Below are positions 30,059 to 37,494 of a DNA stretch of 64,000 nucleotides, piece by piece. The number at the start of each line of letters is the position of its first letter. Within the stretch, counting starts at the first letter, position 1. The position numbers were made by a program, and so were the translations under genes. The notes beneath the pieces are model-generated. The model saw nothing but the letters and a program-made list of their open reading frames with translations. It was not told the origin of the DNA and ran no database searches. Origin of the DNA: Burkholderia lata (lineage in GTDB: Bacteria > Pseudomonadota > Gammaproteobacteria > Burkholderiales > Burkholderiaceae); assembly GCF_902499335.1 (NCBI RefSeq), contig NZ_CABVQK010000006.1, positions 434,001 through 498,000 of the forward strand. The letters run 5' to 3'.

Positions 30059-31066
30059 TCAGCGCACGAGAAAACCGTAGGTCAGCGGATCGCGTTCGTC
30101 GACGATCCAGTTCGCGAACCCGCAGATATGCGCGCTGCCCTCCACCTCCGGAATCACGGCCGGGATGTCGCCGACCGTCGTTTCGCGCAGCACGCGCCCC
30201 TTGAAGACCGTGCCGACGATCGATTCGTTGACGAGCGTGTCGCCGGCCGCAAGCAGCCCGCGCTGGTAGAGCTGTGCGACCCGGCCGCCGGTGCCGGAAC
30301 CCGTGGGCGAGCGGTCGACCTCGCGATCCGCGAACACGCAGCAGTTCGCCTGCGTCGAGCCCGGGTGGCGCGGCGCGTTCGCGATGATCGTGCCGTAGAT
30401 GTGGTTGATTTCCGGAATCTCCGGATGCACGACCGGGTACTTCGCGTTCGCGGCGGCCTTCACTTCCGCGCCGAAGCGAATCAGCTTTTCCACCGCCGCT
30501 TCGCGCACCGGCAGGTCGAACGGCGCGCCGTCGACGTAGAAATAGAACGCACCGCCGTACGCGATGTCGCCCGTCACCGTGCCGAACGACGGCGTCTCGA
30601 CCGACACGTCGCGCTGCCAGATGAACGACGGCACGTTGACGAAGCGCACGGGCCCCGCATGCTCGCCGTCCCACTTGACGAACGCCTCGATGAAGCCGCA
30701 CGGCGCGTCGATGCCGACCCGCGTTTCCGGCACCGTGCGCTGCACCCAGCCGAGCTCGACGGCCGCGGTCGACAGTGCGATCACGCCGTGCCCGCAATGG
30801 TCGCTGTAGCCTTCGTTGTGCACGAAGATCACGCCGAAATCGGCATTCGGCGACACGGGCTCGGTCAGGTAACCGCCGTACATGTCGGCGTGGCCGCGCG
30901 GTTCGAACATCAGCGCGCGGCGGATCTCGTCGGCGTTTTCCTTGAGCCACGCGCGGCGCTGGACGATCGTGGCGCCGGCCGCGCGCGGCAGCCCGCTCGT
31001 GACGATGCGGAACGCTTCGCCACCCGTGTGGACTTCGACGGTGGAAAGGGATCGGGAAATTTTCAT
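30059..31066 (-). CDS. Trans-3-hydroxy-L-proline dehydratase (proline racemase family)
   Basis: 335 residues of the proline racemase fold. The first active-site Cys is present, C91 in DHCGHG, but the second is replaced by Thr: T255 in DRSPTGSGTGG. A Cys/Thr pair is the signature of trans-3-hydroxy-L-proline dehydratases, as in the human enzyme L3HYPDH, whereas racemases and 4-hydroxyproline epimerases have Cys/Cys. The reaction removes water to give pyrroline-2-carboxylate. The neighbouring OCD-family reductase (33375-34310) would turn this into L-proline, and an ABC binding protein and FadR-type regulator sit between. The gene is 64 bases downstream of the binding-protein gene. Confidence 0.88.
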   Translation of the reverse strand: MKISRSLSTVEVHTGGEAFRIVTSGLPRAAGATIVQRRAWLKENADEIRRALMFEPRGHADMYGGYLTEPVSPNADFGVIFVHNEGYSDHCGHGVIALSTAAVELGWVQRTVPETRVGIDAPCGFIEAFVKWDGEHAGPVRFVNVPSFIWQRDVSVETPSFGTVTGDIAYGGAFYFYVDGAPFDLPVREAAVEKLIRFGAEVKAAANAKYPVVHPEIPEINHIYGTIIANAPRHPGSTQANCCVFADREVDRSPTGSGTGGRVAQLYQRGLLAAGDTLVNESIVGTVFKGRVLRETTVGDIPAVIPEVEGSAHICGFANWIVDERDPLTYGFLVR

Positions 31067-31130
31067 GGTCGAGCGAAGGGGTTAAACGAAGAACGGCGGC
31101 CGCGCCGCCGTCCGATGGCAGGCCGGCCGG

Positions 31131-32252
31131 TTACTTCGCGTACGGTTCCGGCAGGCCGTTGCGGATCACGTAGACGCTGGTCGGCGCGCCCTTCAGGTCG
31201 CCGTTCGCGTCGAACGAATAGGTGCCCGCGACGCCCGCATAGTTCGACTTCGCCAACTGCGCGATCAGCTTCGCCTTGTCGGTGGTCGTACCGGCCTTGA
31301 CCATCGCATCGGCGAGCAGCTTCATCCCGTCGTAGTAGTTCACGCCGTAGACCTGCGTATCGGTGTGATACGTGTCGTGGTACTTCTTCAGGAATTCCCG
31401 GCCGGCCGCCGTCTTCTCGAGCGCGACGCCGCCCTGCGCGCAGTAGACGATCGACGCCGCGTCGCCCGCGACCTTGCCCATGTCGGCCGAGCAGATGCCG
31501 TCGCCGCCGAGCAGCTTCGCGCGCAGACCGCGCTGCTTCATCTGCTTGGCCATCGGCGCGCCTTGTGCCGCATAGCCGCCGAGGAAGATCACGTCCGGGT
31601 TGCTGGCCTTGATCTTGGTGAGAATGCCGAGGAAGTCGGTGGCCGACGAATTCGTGAATTCCTGGTCGACGATCTTGATCCCGTTCGCCTTCGCGACGTT
31701 CATGAACTGCTCGGCAACGCCCTGCCCGTACGCGGTGCGATCGTCGATCACGGCGGCGGTTTTCGCGTTCAGCGTCTTCGCGGCGAAGGTGGCCATCGTG
31801 CCGCCGAGCTGTTCGTCGCTCGCGCCGATCCGGAAGATGTTCTTGAAGCCCTGCTTGGTCAGCGCCGGGTTCGACGCAACCGGCAGCATCGGCACGCCGG
31901 CAGTCGAGTACACGCGCGATGCCGGAATCGCGACGCCCGAGTTGTACGGGCCAAGCACCGCGACGACGCCCTTGTCGACGAGATTCTGGGCAACCTGCAC
32001 GCCGGCCTTCGGGTCGGCCTGGTCGTCGTCGGAAACCAGTTTGAAGGTGACGGTCTTGCCGGCGACCTTGATGCCGGCCTTGTTGAGTTCGTCGACGGCC
32101 AGGCGCGCGCCGTTTTCATTGTCCTTGCCGTTCGCGGCCTGCGGGCCGGTCAGCGGCGCCGAATGGCCGATCATCACGACTTCCTGCGCGTGCGCGGAAG
32201 TCAGCGCGCCGGCGGCGATGGCCACCGAGAGCGCGGTAACGAGGTGTCGCAT
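31131..32252 (-). CDS. Periplasmic binding protein, branched-chain amino-acid ABC type
   Basis: 373 residues. CAGGAGACATC precedes the ATG at 32252, rejecting the longer frame to 32294. Signal peptide MRHLVTALSVAIAAGALTSAHAQ, then a LivJ/LivK-type fold: IGHSAPLTGPQAANGKDNENGARLAVDELN, VLGPYNSGVAIPASRVYSTAGVPMLPVASNPALTKQGF and DDRTAYGQGVAEQFM. It captures an amino acid or hydroxyproline-like ligand in the periplasm; hydroxyproline is inferred from context. Permease and ATPase subunits are not in the cluster, so it must use components encoded elsewhere. A palindrome 84 bases upstream is a candidate operator. Confidence 0.88.
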   Translation of the reverse strand: MRHLVTALSVAIAAGALTSAHAQEVVMIGHSAPLTGPQAANGKDNENGARLAVDELNKAGIKVAGKTVTFKLVSDDDQADPKAGVQVAQNLVDKGVVAVLGPYNSGVAIPASRVYSTAGVPMLPVASNPALTKQGFKNIFRIGASDEQLGGTMATFAAKTLNAKTAAVIDDRTAYGQGVAEQFMNVAKANGIKIVDQEFTNSSATDFLGILTKIKASNPDVIFLGGYAAQGAPMAKQMKQRGLRAKLLGGDGICSADMGKVAGDAASIVYCAQGGVALEKTAAGREFLKKYHDTYHTDTQVYGVNYYDGMKLLADAMVKAGTTTDKAKLIAQLAKSNYAGVAGTYSFDANGDLKGAPTSVYVIRNGLPEPYAK

Positions 32253-32335
32253 GATGTCTCCTGATTGGTTTTGTGTGAAACCAATGTAGGACACGCGTGG
32301 TCACCATGCAAGCAATTTCAAAATAAAAACTTCGA

Positions 32336-32359
32336 TTCTGGTCATTTTTCAGACCAGAA
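32336..32359. promoter_or_regulatory. Perfect palindrome, candidate FadR-type operator 1
   Basis: Arms TTCTGGTC and GACCAGAA (8 of 8) around an 8-base AT-rich spacer. It is 84-107 bases upstream of the binding-protein start and just after the regulator stop. A related copy lies in the regulator/reductase divergent region (33199-33223). On the minus strand TTTTTATTTT follows after a few bases, so a terminator for the regulator gene is the alternative reading. Confidence 0.55.
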
Positions 32360-32373
32360 CGAGCCTGACGTTG

Positions 32374-33111
32374 TCACTTCGGCGTGATGTCGCGCCGCAC
32401 GCGGCGGATGTGCTGCTCGACATAGAACGCCGCCGCGTCAGCGTCGCCCGACACGATCGCCTCGTAGATCAGCCGGTGTTCGGACACGTAGAGCCGGATC
32501 CGGCCCGAGTCGTAGATGCCGTCGTCCTTCAGCCGCTTCCACAGCGGCTGGTCCATCGTCTTCGCGACTTCGTCCGCGATCTTCACGATCAGCGCGTCGC
32601 CGGTCATCAGCGCGAGCTGCCGGTGGAACAGCCGGTCGCTCTCGTTCCACAACGCGCGCTGATGCGGATCGTCGACGTCGGTAATGGTTTCCATCTGGGC
32701 CAGATAGCGTTCGGCGCCCGGGTCGGCACGGCCGTGCGCGGCCGCGAGGCGTGCGATCGCGGGCTCCAGGATCAGCCGCACGTCGAGCGTCGACGTCGGG
32801 CTGAAATCGGGTTCGGATGCGCGGTGCGTGTCGCCGCGATGCGCGAGCACGTCGAGCGGCGACGCGACGACGTAGGTGCCCGAATTGCGCTTCGTGAACA
32901 CGAGCCCTTCGTTCTGCAGCGCGCCGAGCGCTTCGCGCACGGCCGGCCGGCCGACCTGGAACAACCCCGCGAGTTCGCGCTCGGACGGCAGCCGCGACTC
33001 GGCGGCATAGCGCCCGGCGCGGATCTCGTCGCGGATCTTCTCGGCCACCTGCTCGTAGATCTGCAGCGGCCTGAAACCGCCTTCGAGTGTGTCGGGACGC
33101 GCGGACATCAT
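32374..33111 (-). CDS. GntR/FadR-family transcriptional regulator
   Basis: 245 residues. The N-terminal winged helix reads YEQVAEKIRDEIRAGRYAAESRLPSERELAGLFQVGRPAVREAL, typical FadR-subfamily DNA reading head. The C-terminal FCD domain has a likely metal site in ESDRLFHRQLALM and YVSEHRLIYEAI, and DxxxH-type spacing. CAGGAGCCATACG precedes the ATG at 33111. It lies between the dehydratase-side genes and the divergent reductase, so it probably represses both in the absence of hydroxyproline or a pyrroline intermediate. Two matching inverted repeats, one on each side, support this. The inducer is an inference. Confidence 0.92.
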   Translation of the reverse strand: MMSARPDTLEGGFRPLQIYEQVAEKIRDEIRAGRYAAESRLPSERELAGLFQVGRPAVREALGALQNEGLVFTKRNSGTYVVASPLDVLAHRGDTHRASEPDFSPTSTLDVRLILEPAIARLAAAHGRADPGAERYLAQMETITDVDDPHQRALWNESDRLFHRQLALMTGDALIVKIADEVAKTMDQPLWKRLKDDGIYDSGRIRLYVSEHRLIYEAIVSGDADAAAFYVEQHIRRVRRDITPK

Positions 33112-33198
33112 CGTATGGCTCCTGCCCGGTCGCGGGCGTGAATCTGGAATGGGTTCGCACTATACCGGAGCGCGCCGGCATCGAGGCCATGGCGCCCC

Positions 33199-33223
33199 TT
33201 CTGGACAGATATTAGAACCAAAA
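33199..33223. promoter_or_regulatory. Degenerate second copy of the palindrome, candidate operator 2
   Basis: TTCTGGAC, 9-base spacer, AACCAAAA. The left arm matches the site at 32336-32343 in 7 of 8 positions and the right arm in 6 of 8. It lies 88-112 bases upstream of the regulator start and about 150-175 bases upstream of the divergent reductase start, the expected place for autoregulation. Confidence 0.45.
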
Positions 33224-33374
33224 ATGGCGAGGCGCTTTATTTTCTGGGTTGCGGGTGGGCCAGCAAGTGGTATAGATTCGATCCACACTGCCTTGTGTCA
33301 CGGTATCCGGCAGCCCTGTGGCGGGCGCGGCATGCGCCCGTCGTCCACGCTCACCGACGCATGCGACGTACACG

Positions 33375-34310
33375 ATGACCGCTCTTTCCCCGATTCCCGT
33401 TTTCGATGCGGCCGACACGGCCGCGCTGCTCGACTACCCGGCGCTGCTCGCCACGCTCAGGCAGGCCGTCGCCGACTATGCGGCGGGCGAGATCGTCAGC
33501 CCCGAACGCCTGGTCGTGCCGCTGCAGGCCGGCGGCGTGATGCTGTCGATGCCGTCGAGCGCGCGCGATCTCGCGACCCACAAGCTCGTCAACGTGTGCC
33601 CCGGCAACGGCGCGCGCGGGCTGCCGACGATCCTCGGCCAGGTGACCGCATACGACGCGACCACCGGCGAGATGCGCTTCGCGCTCGACGGCCCGACGGT
33701 CACCGGACGCCGCACGGCGGCCATCACCGCGCTCGGCATCCAGGCGCTGCACGGCGCCGCCCCGCACGACATCCTGCTGATCGGCACCGGCAAGCAGGCG
33801 GCCAATCACGCGGAAGCGCTCGCCGCGATCTTTCCCGAAGCACGCCTCCACGTGCGCGGCACGAACGCCGACAGCGTGGCCGCCTTCTGTGCCGCACACC
33901 GCGCGCAAGCGCCGCGTCTCGTCCCGCTCGACGGCGACGCGATTCCCGATGTGATCGATGTCGTCGTGACGCTGACGACGAGCCGCACGCCCGTCTATCG
34001 CGAAGCCGCGCGCGAAGGCCGGCTCGTGGTCGGCGTCGGCGCGTTCACCGCGGACGCGGCCGAGATCGACGCGAACACGGTGCGCGCCAGCCGGCTGGTC
34101 GTCGACGATCCGGCCGGCGCGCGCCACGAAGCGGGCGACTTGATCGTCGCGCAGGTCGACTGGCAGCACGTCGCGTCGCTCGCCGACGTGCTGGGCGGCG
34201 CATTCGACCGCAACGGGCCGCTGCTGTTCAAGAGCGTCGGCTGTGCGGCATGGGATCTCGCCGCGTGCCGCACGGCGCGCAATGCACTGGCCGCGCGCCG
34301 GGCCGGCTGA
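33375..34310 (+). CDS. OCD/mu-crystallin-family reductase, probable pyrroline-2-carboxylate reductase
   Basis: 311 residues from the ATG at 33375; the frame from 33318 adds residues unlike the family. The ornithine cyclodeaminase/mu-crystallin fold is clear: LQAGGVMLSMPSSARDLATHKLVNVCPGN, then an NAD(P)-binding GxGxxA in DILLIGTGKQAANHAEAL, and VIDVVVTLTTSRTPVY. In several bacteria this family reduces pyrroline-2-carboxylate to L-proline (LhpI-type) in hydroxyproline catabolism. The adjacent Cys/Thr dehydratase makes exactly that substrate, so this is the favoured role over ornithine cyclodeaminase. It is divergent from the FadR-type regulator. Confidence 0.85.
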   Translation: MTALSPIPVFDAADTAALLDYPALLATLRQAVADYAAGEIVSPERLVVPLQAGGVMLSMPSSARDLATHKLVNVCPGNGARGLPTILGQVTAYDATTGEMRFALDGPTVTGRRTAAITALGIQALHGAAPHDILLIGTGKQAANHAEALAAIFPEARLHVRGTNADSVAAFCAAHRAQAPRLVPLDGDAIPDVIDVVVTLTTSRTPVYREAAREGRLVVGVGAFTADAAEIDANTVRASRLVVDDPAGARHEAGDLIVAQVDWQHVASLADVLGGAFDRNGPLLFKSVGCAAWDLAACRTARNALAARRAG

Positions 34311-34377
34311 CCCGGCAGCCCCCCTTCAGCCGCGCTCGCGGCACCATCACCTCGAAGCCGCTCCGGCGGTTTCCCGT

Positions 34378-34407
34378 ACGCGTTGTAGGAATCGCCCTAC
34401 AACGCGT
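34378..34407. repeat. Perfect 12-base inverted repeat upstream of the lone receiver gene
   Basis: ACGCGTTGTAGG, 6-base spacer, CCTACAACGCGT. It ends 70 bases before the receiver gene start and lies about 68 bases after the reductase stop. No T tract follows, so an operator is as likely as a terminator. A half-site-like GCCTACA occurs a few bases downstream. Confidence 0.6.
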
Positions 34408-34476
34408 CGCACCGGCCTACATCAACTTCCAATTCGGCCGATTTCATTTTCGGCGGCGCAACACGATACTGCCCGC

Positions 34477-34881
34477 ATGAATGCCAGCCAGTTACCCGCC
34501 GCGCTCCGGGTGTTTCTCGTCGATCACGCCGTCGCCGTCAGGCAGCGGATCGCGCTGCTTGTCGGCGCGATCCGCGGCGTCGCCGTCGTGGGCGAAGCGG
34601 AAGACGGCCAGGACGCGTGGACGCATATCCGCAGCAGCCATGCGGATGTGGTGATCGTCGACCTGCGGCTGGCGGACGGCAGCGGTCTCGACCTGATCGG
34701 GACGCTGTCGAAGGCCGCGCCGCGCATCGTCACGATCGTGCTGACGAATCACTCGGCGCCGGCATTCCGAGAGGCATGCGCGTCGGCCGGAGCCGATTAC
34801 TTCTTCGACAAGACTGTCGAATTCGACGCCGCATGCCGTGTCATCGAATCCCTGGTGCACGCTCGCGCGCACCGCCCCTGA
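34477..34881 (+). CDS. Single-domain response regulator (receiver only)
   Basis: 134 residues from the ATG at 34477. The receiver fold is complete: FLVDHAVAVRQRIALLV, phospho-acceptor Asp in VVIVDLRLADGSG, Thr in VLTNHSAP and Lys in YFFDKTVEF. One oddity: the usual acidic pair is DH rather than DD. There is no output domain; it could shuttle phosphate, modulate a kinase, or act by protein contact. It is followed by the FNR-type regulator gene 16 bases later on the same strand, so they may form an operon. The 12-base inverted repeat just upstream is a candidate control site. Confidence 0.9.
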   Translation: MNASQLPAALRVFLVDHAVAVRQRIALLVGAIRGVAVVGEAEDGQDAWTHIRSSHADVVIVDLRLADGSGLDLIGTLSKAAPRIVTIVLTNHSAPAFREACASAGADYFFDKTVEFDAACRVIESLVHARAHRP

Positions 34882-34897
34882 CGAGCCGGAGTGACTC

Positions 34898-35677
34898 ATG
34901 TCCACAGCCACCACCTGCGCCGCCGACGTATCCATCACGCCTCGGCCGACGATTCCGCTTCGCGCGGTCACGCGTGCCGACGCCGCCAAACATCCCGCCG
35001 CGCGCTGCTCGGTGTGCGCAATGCGCTCGATGTGCCTGCCGCCGCACCTGACCGCGGCCGAATACGGCCGCCTCGACGCGATCATCTGCACGACCCGGCA
35101 GGTGCGCCAGGGCGACGCGCTGTTCCGCACCGACGATCCGTTCCAGAGCATCTATGCGGTACGCGCGGGTTCGTTCAAGACGGTGATGATGCATCGCGAC
35201 GGCCGCGAGCACGTGACGGGCTTCCAGATTGCCGGTGAAACGCTCGGGATGGACGGCATCGGCGGCGGCCAGCACTGCTGCGACGCGATCGCGCTCGAAG
35301 ACAGCGTCGTGTGCATCATCCCGTTCGGCGCGCTCGAAGCAGCCTGCCGCGAGATCAAGCCGATGCAGCACTTCCTCTACCAGATGCTGAGCAGCGAGAT
35401 CGTCCGCGAATCGAGCCAGATGCTGCTGCTCGGCACGATGTCGGCCGAGCAGCGCGTCGCGCATTTCCTGCTGAACCTGTCGTCGCGCTTCGAGGCGCGC
35501 GGCTATTCGGCGACGGAATTCAACCTGCGGATGACGCGCGAGGAAATCGGCTGCTTTCTCGGGATGAAGCTCGAAACCGTCAGCCGGATGTTCTCGCGGT
35601 TCCATCGCGAAGCGCTGGTCGAAACGCGCGGCAAGCGCGTGCGCATCATCGACTCGCAAGCGCTCGCACGGGTCTGA
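34898..35677 (+). CDS. fnr: FNR/Anr-type oxygen-responsive regulator
   Basis: 259 residues. Cluster cysteines C37, C40 and C46 in CSVCAMRSMC have exactly the FNR spacing, and C139 in LEDSVVCIIPF matches the fourth FNR ligand, so it should bind an oxygen-labile 4Fe-4S cluster. The cyclic-nucleotide-like barrel and a long dimer helix follow. The recognition helix LGMKLETVSRMFSRF retains the E..SR residues of E. coli FNR, which predicts the TTGAT-N4-ATCAA site. Three such boxes exist in this window, upstream of both Usp genes and DUF1488. It probably activates those genes under low oxygen. The receiver-only gene just upstream may be cotranscribed. Confidence 0.93.
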   Translation: MSTATTCAADVSITPRPTIPLRAVTRADAAKHPAARCSVCAMRSMCLPPHLTAAEYGRLDAIICTTRQVRQGDALFRTDDPFQSIYAVRAGSFKTVMMHRDGREHVTGFQIAGETLGMDGIGGGQHCCDAIALEDSVVCIIPFGALEAACREIKPMQHFLYQMLSSEIVRESSQMLLLGTMSAEQRVAHFLLNLSSRFEARGYSATEFNLRMTREEIGCFLGMKLETVSRMFSRFHREALVETRGKRVRIIDSQALARV

Positions 35678-35737
35678 CGGAACAAGGCCAGGACTACGTC
35701 TGGCGGCGTGCGCGGCCCCGGCCCCGCGCGCGATGCA

Positions 35738-36088
35738 TCATCGCACCGCGCCGCCGGTCGCCGCGTCGCGCAGCCCCACCCTTGCACCGCCCGCCTGGCA
35801 CGCGATCAGCGCCTGTTCGGCCTGCCTGAACGCGCGGCACAGCACATCGTCCACATCGTTGCCGACGCACGGCGGCAGCGGCCAGAGTGCGGTGTCGTGC
35901 ATCACGAGGTCGAGCCGCACGTCGTACTCGCGTGCGCCATCGGCTGCGGCTCGCGATTCGATCGCGAGGTGGCAGCCGGCAATCAGCGTGCGAAACCGTT
36001 CGAGCCGCACCAGCTGCGCGCCGGCTTCGGCTTCGACCGCGGCGGAACCCGCGAATCCAAGGCAGGCGATCTGCATGCCCACGCCCAT
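35738..36088 (-). CDS. RaiA/HPF-like ribosome-associated protein
   Basis: 116 residues from the ATG at 36088, with CAGGAGACACGAC upstream. MQIACLGFAGSAAVEAEAGAQLVRLERFRTLIAGCHLAIE and EYDVRLDLVMHDTALWPLPP follow the pattern of hibernation-promoting factors, with a core of beta-alpha-beta-beta-beta-alpha, ending in LCRAFRQAEQAL. It is a divergent member lacking the long C-terminal dimerisation domain, hence short-form. It would silence ribosomes in stasis or anoxia, in keeping with the neighbouring stress genes. Sequence similarity is recalled, not searched; a call of hypothetical protein would also be defensible. Confidence 0.65.
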   Translation of the reverse strand: MGVGMQIACLGFAGSAAVEAEAGAQLVRLERFRTLIAGCHLAIESRAAADGAREYDVRLDLVMHDTALWPLPPCVGNDVDDVLCRAFRQAEQALIACQAGGARVGLRDAATGGAVR

Positions 36089-36243
36089 GTCGTGTCTCCT
36101 GACGGGGCCGCCCGCTCGTCGACCGCCTTGCATGTGCCGCCCGCACCGAAAGGCGGCGGCACGTGTTACCCGTGGCACGGCGCGATTTCTTCGATCGCTG
36201 CCCGGCCGATAGTCTGCCCGCGCCTTCGTCGGCGCGGGATCGT

Positions 36244-36483
36244 TCATACGTTGAAGGTCTGCGACGTCTTCATCTCGATCCACGTCATGCCGGCCCGCAG
36301 CCCTTCGATCATCGCCTCGCGCTCGGTTGGATACGCATGGCTGTGCTCGAACGTGTGATGAAAACGCGCGGCACCACTGCCATGCTCGACCGACACACGG
36401 CAGCGGAATTCGCCCGATTCGCACGGGCGCGTCTCGACTTCGACGGACCAGTCGCGTTCGTGAATGTTGCCCTGCAGTGTCAT
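36244..36483 (-). CDS. Small conserved hypothetical protein (79 residues)
   Basis: The ATG at 36483 has CCAGGAGGGTGC directly upstream. The protein is MTLQGNIHERDWSVEVETRP... with CESGEFRCRVSVEHGSGAARFHHTFEHSHAYPTEREAMIEGLRAGMTWIEM in the middle and ends TSQTFNV. I recall close relatives in Burkholderia genomes that carry a misleading UDP-glucose epimerase label; this protein has no epimerase fold features and is far too short. It has two cysteines and several histidines but no recognised motif. It lies 22 bases after DUF1488 in the same direction, so the FNR box at 36847 probably controls both. Confidence 0.75.
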   Translation of the reverse strand: MTLQGNIHERDWSVEVETRPCESGEFRCRVSVEHGSGAARFHHTFEHSHAYPTEREAMIEGLRAGMTWIEMKTSQTFNV

Positions 36484-36505
36484 GCACCCTCCTGGGGCTG
36501 GGGTA

Positions 36506-36781
36506 TCAGTCTCCGAGCCGGAAGTGGCCGCTGTGCAGCAGCACCGGCCGGCCGCCGATTTCCTCGAGCATCCGTCGCGCCATCGCCTCGATCGCCGACC
36601 TGTGCGCCTCGAACGCAGCCAGCAGGTCGCGTTCGAGCAGCGACGGCGCGCCGAAATGATCTTCCAGCGCCTCGGCCGTGACCGCGCACTGTACGCAACG
36701 CCCGTCGACCAGTGCCGAAAACGCCACGACCAGGTCGCGTGCGCAATATTCGGGTGGTTCCGGCGGGAAGGCAATCTGCAT
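36506..36781 (-). CDS. DUF1488 protein
   Basis: 91 residues from the ATG at 36781, which has AGGCGG upstream; a start five codons earlier is possible. MQIAFPPEPPEYCARDLVVAFSALVDGRCVQCAVTAEALEDHFGA and ERDLLAAFEAHRSAIEAMARRMLEEIGGRPVLLHS follow the DUF1488 pattern. Function unknown. A perfect FNR-type box lies 72 bases upstream of the start, at class II spacing, so it is predicted to be induced at low oxygen. It is the first gene of a two-gene unit with the 79-residue protein. Confidence 0.82.
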   Translation of the reverse strand: MQIAFPPEPPEYCARDLVVAFSALVDGRCVQCAVTAEALEDHFGAPSLLERDLLAAFEAHRSAIEAMARRMLEEIGGRPVLLHSGHFRLGD

Positions 36782-36846
36782 CTGTCCGCCTGTCATCGTC
36801 GTGATCGCTCCATGACAAGAGCATAGTGGCGCGCGCGCCCGCACGC

Positions 36847-36860
36847 TTGACCCACGTCAA
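36847..36860. promoter_or_regulatory. FNR/Anr-type box upstream of DUF1488
   Basis: TTGACCCACGTCAA fits TTGAY-N4-RTCAA exactly. Its centre is 72 bases upstream of the DUF1488 start, so class II activation would give a leader of about 30 bases. This is the best placed of the three boxes. Confidence 0.65.
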
Positions 36861-36934
36861 CCGGTTCGCTGCGCCGCACGATCACGGCGCGGCAGCATGC
36901 CGGCGCGGCTGTACGACGCCGCGTCGGCCCGCTT

Positions 36935-37333
36935 TCAGCCCGCGTCGGGCTCGATCGCCGCGCCGCGCTCCGCGAGCAGCTCGCGCAGCACGCTGCGGTG
37001 GCAATGACGCTCGTCTTCGCAGTAACAGCCGATCGAGAACGCGGTGGTCGCCGACAGCGCCGCCAGCAGGTCCAGCACCTTCGGCGCGTCGCCATGCGCC
37101 ATCTCCGCGCGGAAGTGGCGCTTGAACGCGTTCCATTCCGCATCGGTTTCGGCGGCCTGCGCCCGCGCAACGAGTTCGGGGCTCGGCGACAGCGTCGGCA
37201 ACCATACATCATAGTAGTTGCGCGACGCGAATTCCGCCTTCGGCACACCGCGCGGCGGCCGCCGTACCGTTCCGATCCGCAGGCCTTCGCCGGCCGCGCG
37301 CGGCGTGCCGAGCTGGATGATCCGGATGCCCAT
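36935..37333 (-). CDS. DUF488 protein
   Basis: 132 residues from the ATG at 37333, preceded by AAGGAGCGAC. It starts MGIRIIQLGTPRAAGEGLRIGTVRRPPRG, contains ASRNYYDVWLPTLSPSPELVARAQ, WNAFKRHFRAEM and FSIGCYCEDERHCHRSVLRELLAERGA, all typical of DUF488. The C-terminal CYCxDxxHCHR cluster is the family's conserved Cys/His site and hints at metal or nucleic-acid binding. The function is unknown. It is transcribed leftward on its own, and the tyrB-like terminator lies just to its right. Confidence 0.88.
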   Translation of the reverse strand: MGIRIIQLGTPRAAGEGLRIGTVRRPPRGVPKAEFASRNYYDVWLPTLSPSPELVARAQAAETDAEWNAFKRHFRAEMAHGDAPKVLDLLAALSATTAFSIGCYCEDERHCHRSVLRELLAERGAAIEPDAG

Positions 37334-37420
37334 GTCGCTCCTTCCGAGTTGCGTCAGATTCTGTGATCGTACCCCCGCGCCTGCCCCCGCGTCAGCCGGG
37401 TGGCGCACATTGCGCCGCAT

Positions 37421-37460
37421 AATAAAAAACCGGCTGCTCCCTTGCGGGAGACAGCCGGTT
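37421..37460 (-). terminator. Intrinsic terminator of the aroP-tyrB operon
   Basis: AACCGGCTG-CTCCC, loop, GGGAG-A-CAGCCGGTT: a 14-base-pair stem. On the minus strand it is followed by TTTTTATT, a proper T tract. It lies 35 bases after the aminotransferase stop. Confidence 0.9.
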
Positions 37461-37494
37461 CGGCCAGTCGCGTTGCGCGCGGGGCGCGCCGCGA

